Positions 1 to 14,500 of a DNA stretch of 61,689 nt are shown piece after piece. The notes under the pieces are model-generated. The model ran no database searches. It was not told the origin of the DNA and saw nothing but the letters and a program-made list of their open reading frames with translations. The number at the start of each line of letters is the position of its first letter. Within the stretch, counting starts at the first letter, position 1. The position numbers and the translations under genes are program-made. Origin of the DNA: Tubiluchus corallicola (lineage: Eukaryota; Priapulida; Priapulimorpha; Priapulimorphida; Tubiluchidae); contig JAQGDQ010000590.1 in assembly GCA_030141605.1 (NCBI GenBank), positions 72,501-134,189 on the forward strand, given 5' to 3'.

Positions 1-670
1 TCTTCGCGTATTGATAGATCTTCGGGTATTGATAGATCTTCGATAGATCTTCGCGATTTGATAGATCTTCGCGAATTGATAGATCTTTGCATATTGATAG
101 ATATCCGAGTATTGATAGATCTTTGCGTATTGATAGATCTTCGCGTATTGATAGATCTTCACGAATTGATAGATCTTTGCATATTGATAGATCTTCGAGT
201 ATTGATAGATCTTCACGTATTGATAGATCTTCACGTATTGATAGATCTTCACGTATTGATAGATCTTCGCGAATTGATAAATCTTTGCATATTGATAGAT
301 CTTCGAGTATTGATAGATCTTCGCGAATTGATAAATCTTTGCGTATTGATAAATCTTCGCATATTGATAGATCTTCGTGTATTGATAAATTTTCCTGTAT
401 TGATAAATCTTCGCGTATTTATAAATCTTCGCATATTGATAAATCTTCGCGTATTGATAGATCATCGCATATTCATCTTCGTGTATTGATAAATCTTCGC
501 GTATTGATAAATCTTCATGTATTGATAAATCTTCATGCATTGATAGATCTTCGTATATTGATAAATCTTCGTGTATTGATAAATCTTCGTGTATTGGCAA
601 ATCTTTGGGTATTGATAAATCTTCACGTATTGATCTTCGTATATTGATAAATCTTCATGTATTGATAAAT
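1..670. repeat. 18-bp minisatellite array, about 36 copies
   Basis: Tandem copies of an 18-bp unit based on ATTGATAGATCTTCGCGT fill the left edge of the window and stop about 17 bases before a coding exon. The unit length is a multiple of three, so long open frames (for example 58-489 and 87-647) run through it as six-residue repeats such as VLIDLR. I treat these as artefacts of the array. It sits in an intron of the coiled-coil gene and probably continues left of the window. Confidence 0.9.
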
Positions 671-687
671 TCTGTATTGTCTTACAG

Positions 688-755
688 GAGCTAAAGAACT
701 GGAGAAGCAACAGTATGCAGCCATCTTGCAGGACCGACTGTCTGACAGAGAAAAG
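688..755 (+). CDS. Coiled-coil gene, exon 1 of those visible
   Basis: The acceptor is TTGTCTTACAG and the donor AAAAG/GTGAG. The exon enters with two bases of a split codon and leaves in phase 0. It encodes AKELEKQQYAAILQDRLSD and a few more residues, a typical charged helix. Confidence 0.75.
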
Positions 756-3700
756 GTGAGAAATCTGCCAACAGACGGCAGCACCAGAATGATGTTGCAA
801 ACCCACAATCAATTAAATGTGTGCTTGCATAGCAAAATCGTCCATAAGTCAGTAGTGTTTTCTAGTTATCAACAAACCCTGAATCTCCATTTCATGAGGA
901 TCATTTTGATACAAAGTTCATCGCTCTATGTTATTTCCAAGCTGAGATAATCCACGTTGAAGTCGAGGTGCAAAAAACGGCATCCCTAGCCGAAAGTTAG
1001 CCATAGAAAAACATAGCCACGTCCTTGCCGAAACAACAATGGTGTGATAATTATTGCATTCAGTGTTTTAAATAAAAAAATATGCTTTCATATGACAGTG
1101 CCAGGTAAGTGTGTGAATGTATGAAGTAAACTATGAAAAGTAGCAAAGGTTTCCAATTTAAAAACATGCGCGAGTGGTTAGACGAAAACTCTGGTAAAAT
1201 TAAGAACCTTACTGCAAAGTTAAAGAACGCTATGAATTCGAAAATTTCTTGCCAATTAATACTGTAACCCTCAATGCTAAAATTGCTTTCACAAAACTAC
1301 GTTTTAGTTCCCAATCACTCGCAATAGAAACAGGTAGACATCATAAACATAACAAAATACCAGCCAGCGAAAGATACAGTACACAATGCGACCCAAACAA
1401 ACAAGAAATAGAAGACAAAACACATTTGCACTTGCACTGTAGCAGATATGAACAACTAAGAAACACCCCTAATACGGAAATTAGCTCTATATATCCAAAC
1501 TTTACCAACTTATTATATGATGACAAACTAAAAGTACTATTGGGCTCAAATGATTCAGAAATTCTCCAAATTCCTTGTAATTTTGTTTTAAAATGTTTTA
1601 GTTCCTGAATGTAATTATTGTAAATTGAAAATAAACGAACTATGTATATATAACTAGCATCACTTATGTAAACTAAATACTACATGTGTATGCAACTATC
1701 TTGAATTTGCATTTATGTATATTCATGTTGTACCATTGGGTTTATACATCAAATTTTGATATTGCGTCTTTGGTTTAAATTGTTGAGTTTGACTTGGGTA
1801 ATTGTATTCTTGATAACGTGGTATAGGTTTTTTTGTAGGGCTGTATATGTGTGAAATTGTATCTTTATAATCGGTGAGTACATTGTATGATTTGTAATTG
1901 TGATTACCCAATAAATATATTATATATTATTTGATGCAGAGATGGGAGGAGGAGTATGCGGCCACGGAAGCTGAGCAGACTTCACTAACAGAGTACCAAG
2001 ATGCGGCCGTCGTGAAAGTCATAGACACTCAAATGGGTGTAGACAAGGAGTAAGTTAAAAAATAATTTTGTTTGTTAACAAACTTTTTAGATAAGTTCTG
2101 TCTATAGTCTTATTGCATATAGAGCTTGCGTTAGCAGTAACGCTGCATAAAACTTGTACACTCAAATGGGTGTAGACGAGGAGTAACTTAAAAGGCAATT
2201 TTGTTTGTTAACAAACTTTTTTGGATGAGTTCTGTCTGCAGTCTTATTGCTTCTAGAGCTTGCGTTAGCAGTAACGCTGTATAAAACTTGTAAATTCAAG
2301 CTGCCGCCATGACATAAAGTTTGAGGAAATAATCCTAGCATATGTAGCACACTCTTCACTATTCAAGGAAAAGTTTAAGTTAATTTATCATGTCAGTAAG
2401 ATCAATAATGTGTGTTTTTTGGTGAGTCAGTGGTGCACACTGGGATGGCGATTTAGAATTTTCTTTTCTAGTTACATATAGGGTTGCCAGATTAGAAAAT
2501 TAGAAATACGGGACACTCTTAAAATCTCTCTCTATATTACTGTATTTTTACATGTAAATTTATACATGTCTACAAACCGAGAATGAGTACTAAACATGAG
2601 TTAATGATTTTAATGGGTTATGAGGAAAACAAAAGTGAAATTATTTGAAAAGTATTTAATACCGACAAGTATTATAATACAGAGAAATATTATTATCATT
2701 TAATAGTCACATTTGGGTTACTTTGGCTAAGAGAACCTGAGTACTTATAAAGTTACGACTAAGAACCATACGAAGTTGTAAAAATAAAATTTTTATTACG
2801 AATTATGAAAATGAACTAAAAATGGGACGTTTGGGTAACCCCGAGAGGTCAGTGCAGGACAAGGGACAAAATAATTAGCAAATATGGGACATGTCTTGTA
2901 TATTGTGTCATATTGTGAATTTTTTAATAACTCTTTAGCGATTTTTGGACAGTAATGATCATGTTATGTGATCAAAAGTGTGTATTGTGAATTTGTTAAT
3001 AACTCTTTAGAGATTTTTGGACAGTAATTATCATGTTATGTGATCAAAAGTGTTTATCGTGAATTGGTAAAGAACTCATTAGCAATGTTATATGATCAAA
3101 AGTCCTTTTTTGTAGTGAACTATGGACTGAACCAAAAAATCATGTCCGACTATCTCTTAATCAGTCAATAAACATATATATACATGTAATATAAGGTTTG
3201 TATGTATATATATAATGGACGTTCGGCTAGCCTGATTGCATAAGTCTGGTAAGCGTAATGCAAGGCAATTAAACTTTGCGTGGAAAGTTTTTTGAGATGA
3301 GCTTTAAATGTCCCATTTTTTAAACATGTTCATGTTCATTTTCAGAGCTCGTACGCAGATTCTGACGGAACATCAGCACAACATGCAAATGCTGAACAAT
3401 AAGTTAATGATGTCCAAGCACAGACAACACAAAATGTGAGTAACGATTTAGTTTAGCAGAACTCGACTCGCAGAAACTCAACACAAAGATGCAGTGATGT
3501 TCTATTTGCATGATAACTGAAATCACTGGAACCAGTTGGCTACATACATGAAGTCCTCGCTTAACGATGCTAGTTGTACTACAATCAATGTCTGCCATAT
3601 TCCAACAAAATATTGTAGTGTTTTATACGTCATTTCTATTAAAAATAAATAAAAAGGCCATTTTACAAATTTGAATTTATTTCTGCAGTTCTAGACTTTA

Positions 3701-6700
3701 GCACAAAGTAGTTCTAGACGTTACTAAACACAAAACGCATTAAATAAACCTAATTTGGTAATTTTACTAATTTATACCACATTCTATCAAATTTATAAGA
3801 CTGTTATTCATTAAACTAAAATGTTTAAAGTGATCAGTTCATAATGATTCAAAATAATGCAAAACGATGTATTTACTTACATCGTATGTCTCCATAAAGC
3901 AAATCTAGTATTTACCAATATATCTGACAAATTATGCCACTATCATACTGTGAAAAACTACTTTTAAAGAAGCCTGTTAACGTCTACCAACTAACTCACT
4001 TGCCCAGGTAGAAACAGATCTGCACAGGTGAGTGCCCGTGGTCACGTGACCAAAGAGATACTTGGTGAAATTCCCTACACTAGTGCTTTCCTGCATCATG
4101 TGATGTTAAGCAAAATGTTGTTAAACGAAACCAAAACTTTTGTAAAAAAAAATTGAGACACGTTGATATAAAAGTCCAATATATTTAGCATTTGTTACCA
4201 AAAATTTACATTTGACCGAATTTTTGCATCATTCTACTTTAAAGCATCGTAATATAGTTTAAACTATGCCGACTTACAGACGGTTTTGGTTTGCAAGCAC
4301 TCAAATATATTAAATAGATAAATGGACTTTTATATTCTGGCATCAAATTATCAAAAAAAACGTTCAAAAAATACTAAAAATCTAATTTTTTAACCCTGTA
4401 CCCACTTTCCTGTCTTGAAACTAGTACTGCAATTGTACAAAACTTGTATTTTCAAACTGTGGTTGTACCTCATGGAAGCAGCCATTTTGCTTCCAGTTTT
4501 TTATGTTGCCAAACCCTGATCCTCTTCAGGAAGAGCCATCTACTGAATTTAAACATTTAAACTTCAATTTGCTCTTGCAAAATCCATAGCAACCACACTT
4601 TCGTACGGTTGCTAAGTGTTTTGTAGAGACACGGCAAATAAGAATGGCCGACTTTAATAGACATTTTCTCAAGATTATGTTTTTTAGTGCATAACCTGCA
4701 CCTCAACGTGGATTGACTCAGCTTAGAAATATCATAGAGTGATGAAGATACATATCATCACAGTTTGTGGATCTTATAAAGTTCGATTTTTGCATCATTT
4801 TTTTTTCTAGTTTGGTCCGGAAGCTGAATACGAAGAGAGCTCAACTGGCCGCCCAACGACAGAACCGCCATGGTAAACGCCAAACTTTATCTAGTCAAGA
4901 ATTACTGAAAATGGATAAATCATACGTGAGTTCTAAATTTACGCTTATATATACTTTACCTTGAATTATAAATTTGTTATTGAAATGATTAAAGGAAAAT
5001 TGAATGCAATATTAAACTATAACTGAACATAATCTGTTCTGTAAAAAATTGAAAGAGAACAGGCTGTTTTTCAAGAACAGCTTACGTGAAAGAATTATTA
5101 CGGCGGAAATCTCTTTTTGTATTCTCACGTTTAGTTCTTCGCTGATACGTACATTTTGACGCTCATTTAAACAGACAGGCACTAATGCCTGCATCTCGGG
5201 AATGTGTTGATCGAAAACAGATGCTCTACCTCTTAGTTCAGAGCTGTTCATTTGTGATGTAATACATGAGTTTGACAGCTGATGCATGAGCACAGCGAAA
5301 TTTCCATTTTTATCTTGAGGTTTGCAGAGTTTTTGTGAATCACACTGAATATCTTACAGTAGCACTGTACTTCAATTTTCGTTTTCGCAAACTCGTGCAA
5401 CACGCTCACGGAATATTTTTGCTATTGAAAATTATGTTAGTTTGCGATGTCATCAATAGCTGCGCTCGCCCGCCGTGATTTAATAATCTATTATTTGATG
5501 ATCAAAAACACTTTTGCAGTATTAATGGTGTTAAAATATATACTTTCATCATACTTGAAAATGGTGCAGTATATGAAAAATCATCCTGTCTTCCTTTAAT
5601 GTACAAAGCTGTTCAATTCCTTTAATTTTATTTTCAAACACTTAGCTATTTGTTACTGTATCAATTTCTTTACTGGTCTGCCTATTCATTACCTATTTAC
5701 CTTTGTAAATACATAATTAGTTCATAATTTACTGTATCAATTTCTTTACTGATATGCTTACTCATTTCCTATTTGGCTTTTGTAAATACATAATTAGTGC
5801 AAAATTTGCTCTATCAATTTTTTCTCTACAGGTCTGCTTATCCATTATCTTTTTGGCTTTTTGTAAATACATAATTAGTACATAATAGGCTGTGCCTATA
5901 TAAACTGGTTGTATGTTTGTAAATTTACCTCTGATGATGATGACAGCAGTAGTCTCTCAAAACGTTTGGCATGATTTTAACTTTAGCTTTTTAATGTAAA
6001 AGTTTTTATAAAGTTGTGTAGTTTTTAACGATAAATAACCTGTGTGCTGTACAGTTGTACCTATGTGTCCATTGCAGGGTGAAATTGAGATGCAGGAACG
6101 GACACTTCAGCTTGAGTATGAACAAGCCTTAGCCGAACTGAGACGTAAAATGGCCACGGAGACGGATATATTGCTGAGGCAGCAAGACCAGCAACTGGCG
6201 GCTGTCATAGGCCGACAGCAGGTACGCGCTGCACTGTTATTTCAACAGCAACATGTTGCTCAATATGTTGCAGTTCTTATTATGAGTCATTTTATAATAG
6301 CAATAGCAACACGTTGCTCAATACATTGCAACTCATATTATGAGTCATTTTACAATAAAATGGCAACATGTTGATCTATATGTTGCAACTGATATTGTGA
6401 GCCATTTTATAATAACAGCAGCAACATGTCACTCAATATGTTGCAGCTCATATTATGAGTCATTTTATAATAACAACTGCAACATGTTGTACAACTGCAA
6501 CGTTGTACGAAGCAAGTGTGCAACACGGTCCATGTTGCGACAGCTTGTACGTTGCTTTTATCAATTTGTTGCTAAACTGCCTTCTACTGAAACATGTTGC
6601 TTCTGTTAATAGGTCAGTTTAAATAAGCTGTTGGATGAGCAGCGAATGAAACAGTGGCGACTCATAGTTAAAATTACTGGGGCTGCTGCTTCAGAAAATT

Positions 6701-9700
6701 TTTATCCATTGTTTTAATACTATGTAAAACAATTCAAACATATGTAATTTCAATGTTGTAATTCGTAATTGTAATTTTAAGCTAACAAACGTAGGAAAAT
6801 TTATACACAAATTCGATGAAATCGTAAACAAAAATGTTTTTGCTTACGAGTAACTGAAATTGCCGCAGTTCAAGAATATACCGGTAAACATGTTTTAAGT
6901 GTGTGACAACTGACAACAAACTGTGTGAGCCACAGTACTTTGTCTACCTACCAGCAGACACTAGCAGTGCCGCATGTGCACAACAGCCAAACTCCACATT
7001 GCTGGAGTGCACTGTGCTGGGCTGTGAAGCAAACAGTGCTACACTCACGTGCTTTGATTCCATACATGTTTAAAGAAAGAACTAAAGAAAAAAGACTTAT
7101 TATTTGAGTGAAAATAGGGGGCGCTGCAGTTCCACAGTACCTATACACGAGCCGCCAATGTTGCCACATTTTCCTTACTCAACTGCACTTTGTTGCAAGA
7201 ATCGTACGTTCCGCACGTACGGGCTCACAGTGGTACAAAACAACGTTGTCATTTATAACTAATTTTTCTGTTTTAGGTAGGAAGAGCCAGAAGAAATGCA
7301 GCCATACAGAGACAAGATAAAACAATACAGCAGTTAGAGGTTAGTATATTCATCGATTCATTTCATTGCCGCTGTACCACTGATTTAGTGGAAATATTCA
7401 GCTTTATACCTCATTCATTTGTCTAAAGTGCTCTAGATTTTGTTAATTTGATAATAGATGGCAGAGCCTGCCACATTAAAATGCTGTTTTGTGATATGTG
7501 TATGCTGGCAAATTAAAACCGTCTGGAAGTCGGCATAGTAACAACACCATTATCAAGCGTCAAAGTACAATGAGTCAAATTTTATCATTGTACGATATCA
7601 ATTTTATGTTTTTGATAAAAGAAAGGCTAAATATGTTAGTTTTATATTCTAGCATCGAAACGCTTGCAAAAGGTTCTAAAATTACTAAAAATTAAATTTT
7701 TATTATCCCTTCCTCACGTCTCTATCTAAAAATTAGTATTGAAAACTCAAAGTGTTTTCAAACTTTCATAGTACCTCAAGGAAGCCGCCGTTTCTCTTGC
7801 GATTTTTTCCATCATCAAGTCCAAGTCCTCATCTAGAGCAGCCATCTACTGGATTTAATTGCAACTACAACAGCAGCCATAGCAACCACTATTCCATACA
7901 GTTGCTATGGTGGTTCTTTAGAAACGTGATAAAAACAATGGCAAACTTTGACAGAGATTTTCCCAAGATTGTTTTTCGCTACAATTGAGAAAAACTTGTA
8001 TTTTGAAACTCCGGTTGTAACTCCTGGAAGCAGTCATTCTGCTCCCGGTTTTTTCTGTTGCCAAGCACAGATTTTCATCAGGAGAGACATCTACTGGATT
8101 TAAAGATAACTTCAATGTGTTTTTTTAAGTCTGTAGCAACCAACATTTGTGCAGTTGCTAAGTGTTTTGTAGAAACGCGACAAAAAACAATGACTGACTT
8201 TAACAGTGATTTTCTCAAGGTTATGTTTTTCAGTGCGTAGCCTGCACCTCAACTTCAACGTGGATTATCTCAGCTTAGAAATAACTCAGAGCAATGAACT
8301 TGGTATCAAAATAATCCTCATGAGATAGAGGTTCAGAGATTCAAAGTTTAGAGATTCAGAGTATGTGAATGACTAGAAAAGTTTAGATTCAGCATAAGTG
8401 AATAACTAGGAAAGCTTAAATTCAGGATACGTGAATGACTAGGAAAGCGTAACTGCCGACACCTGGATGGTTTTGGTATGCAATCACACATATCTACTAC
8501 GTAGATCATTTTTTTGTATTCAGGCTCAGATTGCAGACAGAGTTGTACAAGCGGACAGCAATGCCTACACAACCGAACAGATACTACATCAGCACATGAA
8601 AGAGGTCAGTCAGTTGAATCAGCACCTCCAACAGAATCGCCAGCATCAGATGAACGTTCTACAAGAAAAAATCGAGGCCAAGAAGCTGTTGAAAGAAAGG
8701 TATTGAAAATTCCCCGGTTTTCGCGAAACACGACATAATCCTTTACACCACATCTCGGTTTGCCGGACCTCGCTTTTACGGATATGGGAAGAATTGGACA
8801 AAATCTGGACCATTCAAAAGTCCTGCATAATACGGACACGGGTTGTTGTTCCGCGAGCTGATCGTTACTTGGCGGGCCGTCTTTTTATTTACATCATTAC
8901 ATCAGTGTAACAGCACGTGTATATCTCTATGTATAAAAATATAGAATCATTCATGCGGAGTTATTTGAGTCAATTGCTGATATTTTTTACTTACTTTTGC
9001 ATAGGAGCTCATACTTAGACGTTTTTGAGACAATTAGGTAATTGATTCTACATTACCATGAGTCTAAACAGGGTGCCTACTGTATTAGTTTAGTATCGGT
9101 AAATACGGACAATCAGCTTTTACGGACCGACGTCTCCGCCGCTTTTGTCCGGGAAACCGAGATGTGAGCGTACTTAGATAAAGCTCGAAAAATTCATTTT
9201 GAAATTTAATATTACCTACATGTTGTCTTATTGCACACAGAGCTTGTATCAGCAGTAATGCTGTAAGAAACTTGTAAACGAACTCGCGCGATGACTGTTA
9301 TACATAGCCATTATAATGTCAAGTTGTTTGAAACAAGTTTAGATAACATTGTAAAAAGATATTCGGAGCTTTTGTGACTTACACTTCACTAACTAAGCAA
9401 AAGTAAAAATTACTTTATCTTATCACTACATTTAAAAATATGTTTTTTGGTGAATCAGAAGTGCACACTGGGAAGGTAAGTCAGTGTCATTTTGCCAGTT
9501 GCCCATTTTAAATATCATTTCTAGTTACACATAAGTCTTTCAAGCAGGTAAGCGCAATGCAAAGTAATATAACCTTGCCTGGAAAGTTTTTTTTTTGGAA
9601 GCATCCTGTAAAAGTGCCTTTTCTTTCCATTTTAAGTAAAAAAAATGAGTTGTAGTCTGTGCTTTTCACAATTTGATGGTTGCAAGTCACTCACACTGTA

Positions 9701-10316
9701 TTGTTAGGGCTTTTTCACACTGCAACACCAAGACCCTGCTCACATTACAACTGCCATGGCTTATTCACGCTAAGAGAGTCATAATCTGTTCACACCAAGC
9801 AGTTACACGTCCATACGTAACATTTGAAACTTTTTTACAAAGTGACAGTGAAATGTTTGATAACAGGATTCACATTTGAAACTACAATCTTTTCACACTA
9901 GACAGTTTATATGTGTGTGTGTGTGTGTGTGGGCGCGTGTGCGTCTGCGTGCGTGCGTGTGTGTGCTCGCGCGGGCATGCGTGTGTGTGCACGCGTGGGC
10001 GTGCATGCATGTGTGTGCGCTCGCGCGGGCATGCGTGTGTGTATCTCTTTGACACTGGAGACAATTACAACCATTAGAACATGTTAAAACTTACAGCCTA
10101 TTTTGCGTGAACTTTTAAAGCCACAGCAAGGCTGTACCCCGTTTATTTGTATATATGGCTGTTATTATTAACAGTAACTTGTTTTGGCAGGAATGCAGAA
10201 TCTGTCCACAATGTACCAGTCCATGAAACTAAACACAGAGGGTAAGTACCTTTAAGCAATAACACATTTCTGTAAAGCAATACAAACATCATCTACTATA
10301 TATTAATTTATATGTA

Positions 10317-10401
<85 letters not shown>

Positions 10402-11501
10402 ATGCATGTATGAATGTATGTATGTATGTATGCATGTGTGTGTGCATGTATGTATGTATGCATGCGTGTGTGTGTGCATGTATGTATGTATGTATGTATG
10501 CATGTATGTATGTATGTTACTTTTTTTGTTAAGCTGCTGCTGGCTGTTGTAATGTAGTGGCATAATATTAACCTATTACATACATTTAGATTTGAGAAGA
10601 ATGTCTGTGCATTATTGATCATTGGTGGATGGGCCTAACAGCATTTGTCGTAGCACACAGTTTAAGTCTTTCATGGTTTAGCTGGGCTGCTGCGTTGTCG
10701 ATGTTAGTGTTGGAGATGCTATTGTCATCATCCTCGTCGTCATCATCATCATCATCATCATCATCCTCACCCAGATTGACGTCGTTGTCGTCATCAGCAC
10801 CATCATCAGTATCATCATCACTGTCCTTATGTGATGTGTTGTGTTTAGATTAATGTAATAAGGCATAGTTAATGTGATGGATGTGGTGTGGTTTGATAGG
10901 TATTGCATCATATTGCGGTATTGGTATGGGTGTGGCATAATGTGGATGTGGGTGTTGGGGTGGGTAGTGCAGTGGGGCGGTATGGTGTAGGTGATGTGTT
11001 GCAGAACGGTGTGTGGTGGGTGGTGTTGGTGTAGTGTGGTGGGTGTGGTGTGGTGTGTTACAGGTGTGATAGAAATATAGTAAAATATTTTTACTACCTT
11101 CTTAGGTGTAACTTTCTCAGTTATTAGACTTTCTTTTCCCAGATTCTGTTGATGAAAATAACCCAAATGTAACAATTAAGTTATAATAATAATATTTCTC
11201 TGTTGCCCATATTTAATAATTATTTTCAAATGTTTTCAATTATACAGAATTTTTTTTAGCTTGAATTAAATAACTTTCAAATAATTTTACTTTTGTTTTC
11301 CTCATAACCCATTAAAATCCTCACTTGATGTTTCTAACTCATGTCTCTATTTTTATATAGAAAAAATTATATTGATCTATATGTGGAGGCACGTATAAAT
11401 TTATGTATGTAGAATTACATATATTTATATATATATATATATGATATGATATATATTATATTATACTATACTACACTACACTATACGATACTATACTATA
11501 T

Positions 11502-11539
<38 letters not shown>

Positions 11540-14500
11540 TTATTTATTTATTAAGAATGTCTCATATTTCTAATTTTCTAATCTGCCAACCCTCTAATAA
11601 GGGCTGTTGCAATTTGGACTTACATACTATTACAATTGCAATTGTAATGGGGTATATGCTTGTGCTCAAATTAAGGCATTTTTTATGGCCAATTCTTGCC
11701 TGCCTTGTCAAACCTGCTCCCGCACTCCTATACAATACAGTTGTGAGGATGTTTACATAGTAAGCGTGTAATATCCTAGCTAGCAGCTAGCAAGCAGCAC
11801 TTTACTGCTCGGCTGCTGTGACCTTGAGTCGTGCGCCATTATCCTGCTTTACAGCATGGCGTGTGCGCGTGAACATGTTTCCTAGTCAACTGCTGACTTA
11901 TACGTACAAAAAGCAATTTTTTAAAGCGTTCTAAAGCACAAATTGTTCAGTTGAAAATATACTAGTGTTTGCGGCCACCATGTTGCAGCCGCCGTCAGCT
12001 CAATTTGCTCAGATGTCTTTTGGTCCTGTGGTGAAAGTAGAATTGCGCGTGCAGTGTACGAACCTTCTCAGCAAGGACGTGTCCAGCAAAAGTGATCCAA
12101 TGTTAGTGCTGGAAACGAAGGATGACCAACAGAAATGGTTTGAACTCGGCAGGACAGAAAACATGAAAAACGAGTTGAACCCGCAGTTTACGAAAACGTT
12201 CGAACTTGATTACTTCTTCGAGGAGGTGCAAAAATTGCGGTTCTCTGTCTATGACGTTGACAACGAGACAGAGAGTTTACGCGATGACGACTTTCTTGGT
12301 CGTATGAAAACGACTTTAGGTGCCATTGTATCTAGAACACCGTATGAGGAACAATTGTTGAGTAAGAAAGGGAGTCCGATTGAGGACAGTAAGATTAAGG
12401 TGAGTGCAGAAGAAATACGAGGTCCAAACGAATTCCTGCTCATGCAATGGAGAGGAAAGCAGCTGGATAAGAAAGACTTTCTCAACAAGAGCGATCCCTT
12501 CCTGGAATTTTTGAGGCTGTCCGCTTCCGGAAACTACGAGGTGGTCCATCGCACGGAGGTGATTCGGAATACGCTCAATCCTAATTGGACGCCGGCAAAG
12601 ATTTCTCTGAGAGCATTAGCAACGGGCGACAACGACTCAGAGATTCTGGTGCGATGTTTTGACGAAGATGATGACGGAAGTCACGACCTGATTGGTCAGT
12701 TTACCACGTCGCCGAGTGAACTTCGTGATGTTGCAGCCAATAACGCATCAAAAGAGTTTCAATGCATCAATCCGAAGAAGCAGGAGAAAAAGAAATACAA
12801 AAATTCCGGGATTATAGAACTTGTCTCCTGTAAGTTGGGAAGGGAACATACATTCCTGGATTACATATTTGGAGGACTACAACTCAACTTTACGGTCGGC
12901 TTTGATTTTACGGCATCAAACGGAAATCCGCTCGATCCCAATTCACTCCACTATATAAATCCACATCAACCAAATGAATACATGCTGGCCACCATGGCAG
13001 TGGGCAATGTGGTGCAAGATTATGACGCGGATAAAATGTTTCCGGTTCTTGGCTTCGGAGCCAGACTGCCTCCCAGTTGGCAACTCTCTCATGAGTTTGC
13101 GGTCAATTTTAATCCCACAAACCCGTTTTGCGCAGGCGTACAGGGCATCTTAGATGCGTACCGAAGCTGCGTAGCCCAAGTGCAGCTATACGGACCTACC
13201 AATGTGGCTCCTATTATTAACCACGTTGCTAATTTTGCATCTCAAGCATCAGTTCAAGGATATGCATCACATTATTACATCCTGTTACTACTAACAGATG
13301 GCGCTATAACTGATATGGTTGAAACTACGTGTGCCATTGTTAACGCTTCTCGTTTGCCGATGTCCATTATCATTGTGGGCGTGGGCCCTGCTGATTTTAC
13401 CGCCATGAATTTTTTGGATTCGGACGATGGGCTGCTGAGAACACCCTACGGACAGACGGCTCTGAGAGACATTGTCCAATTTGTTCCGTTCAGGAAGTTT
13501 GCTTCGACCAGCAAGGAGAGGATGGCAAAAGAGGTGCTTGCGGAGGTGCCGAGACAAGTTACTGATTACTTTACGAAACTCGGCATTCAACCGTTGAATC
13601 AGCACCCGCCACCTAGCTGATAAGTGAATAAGCAGCTGCTAACAAGTTTGTGTTAAAATTGCAGTATACATAATTGCATATTCTGTTTTGTTAAAGGAAA
13701 GAACAAGTCACTCAGTATGTTGGGTTTATTTTACTGTTATTATTTAAACTGTTTGTGGTGTGCTAAAGGAAAGAACAAGTCACTCAGTATGTTGGGTTCA
13801 TTTTACTTTTATCACTTAAACTGTTTGTGGTGTGCTAAAGGAAAAGACAAGTCACTCAGCATGTTGGGTTTATTTTACTGTTATCACTTAAACTGTTTGT
13901 GGTGTGCTAAAGGAAAGAACAAGTCACTCAGCATGTTGGGTTTATTTTACTGTTATCACTTCAACTGTTTGTGGTGTGCTAAAGGAAAGGACAAGTCACT
14001 TAGCTTGTTGGGTTTATTTTACTGTTATCACTTCAACTGTTTGTGGTGTGCGAAAGGAAAGAACAAGTCACTCAGTACATTGGGTTAATTTTATTGTTGC
14101 CACTTAAACTTTGAAAAATACAAAAAAGAAATATACAAGGCTCTGTCTAGAAAGCATAAATCTAAAATCTACCCGCTCTGAATGGAAATTTTCCGACCTG
14201 GTGGTTGCCGCCATTCGTTTGACAATCACGGCGTAACTTGGAGACTTCGTGACTTTTAGTAAGCTCATCGTGGCTTTCCATAAACACGTGCTGTTTAAAC
14301 TGATTCAAACTTCTGCAACTTACCTAATATTTGCACAAAAATGTTGCAAAATCAGTTTTTGTAAAAGCTTTACTATATTATACTTTTGACGAAGACTGAC
14401 AGTGCGCTACTTTTCTTCAAGACGTCATTGGTAGAAAAATGGGCATTCAAAATGGAAGCGCCCAAGCATGAAGTGATCGCGACTTTAAATTGATTTTACT

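Larger units (their letters stand above)
2050..3345 (+). other. Intron with repeats
   Basis: Holds a partial duplication of the exon-2 end (2155-2290), family-A fragments (2100-2450), a family-I element (about 2478-2890) and two and a half copies of a 77-bp tandem repeat (about 2915-3110). The rest is AT-rich and unremarkable. Confidence 0.6.

Noticed and set aside
58-647. Long open frames of six-residue repeats on both strands
   Set aside because: They follow from an 18-bp repeat unit; no start context, splice signals or domain.
4861-4872. Donor GTAAAC at 4871 as the end of coiled-coil exon 4
   Set aside because: It would give a stop codon at the start of exon 5; the later donor at 4925 keeps the frame.
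10303-10622. Cys/Val-rich and His/Thr-rich open frames
   Set aside because: Translation of GT and ATGT microsatellites.
10629-11175. Ser-rich (+) and Met/Thr/His-rich (-) frames
   Set aside because: Low-complexity ATC and GTG tracts inside an intron.
13717-14107. Repeat protein with 24-residue units (LFYCYHLNCLWCAKGK)
   Set aside because: The frame is the 72-bp array at the left end of a non-coding element; adjacent element copy lacks it.
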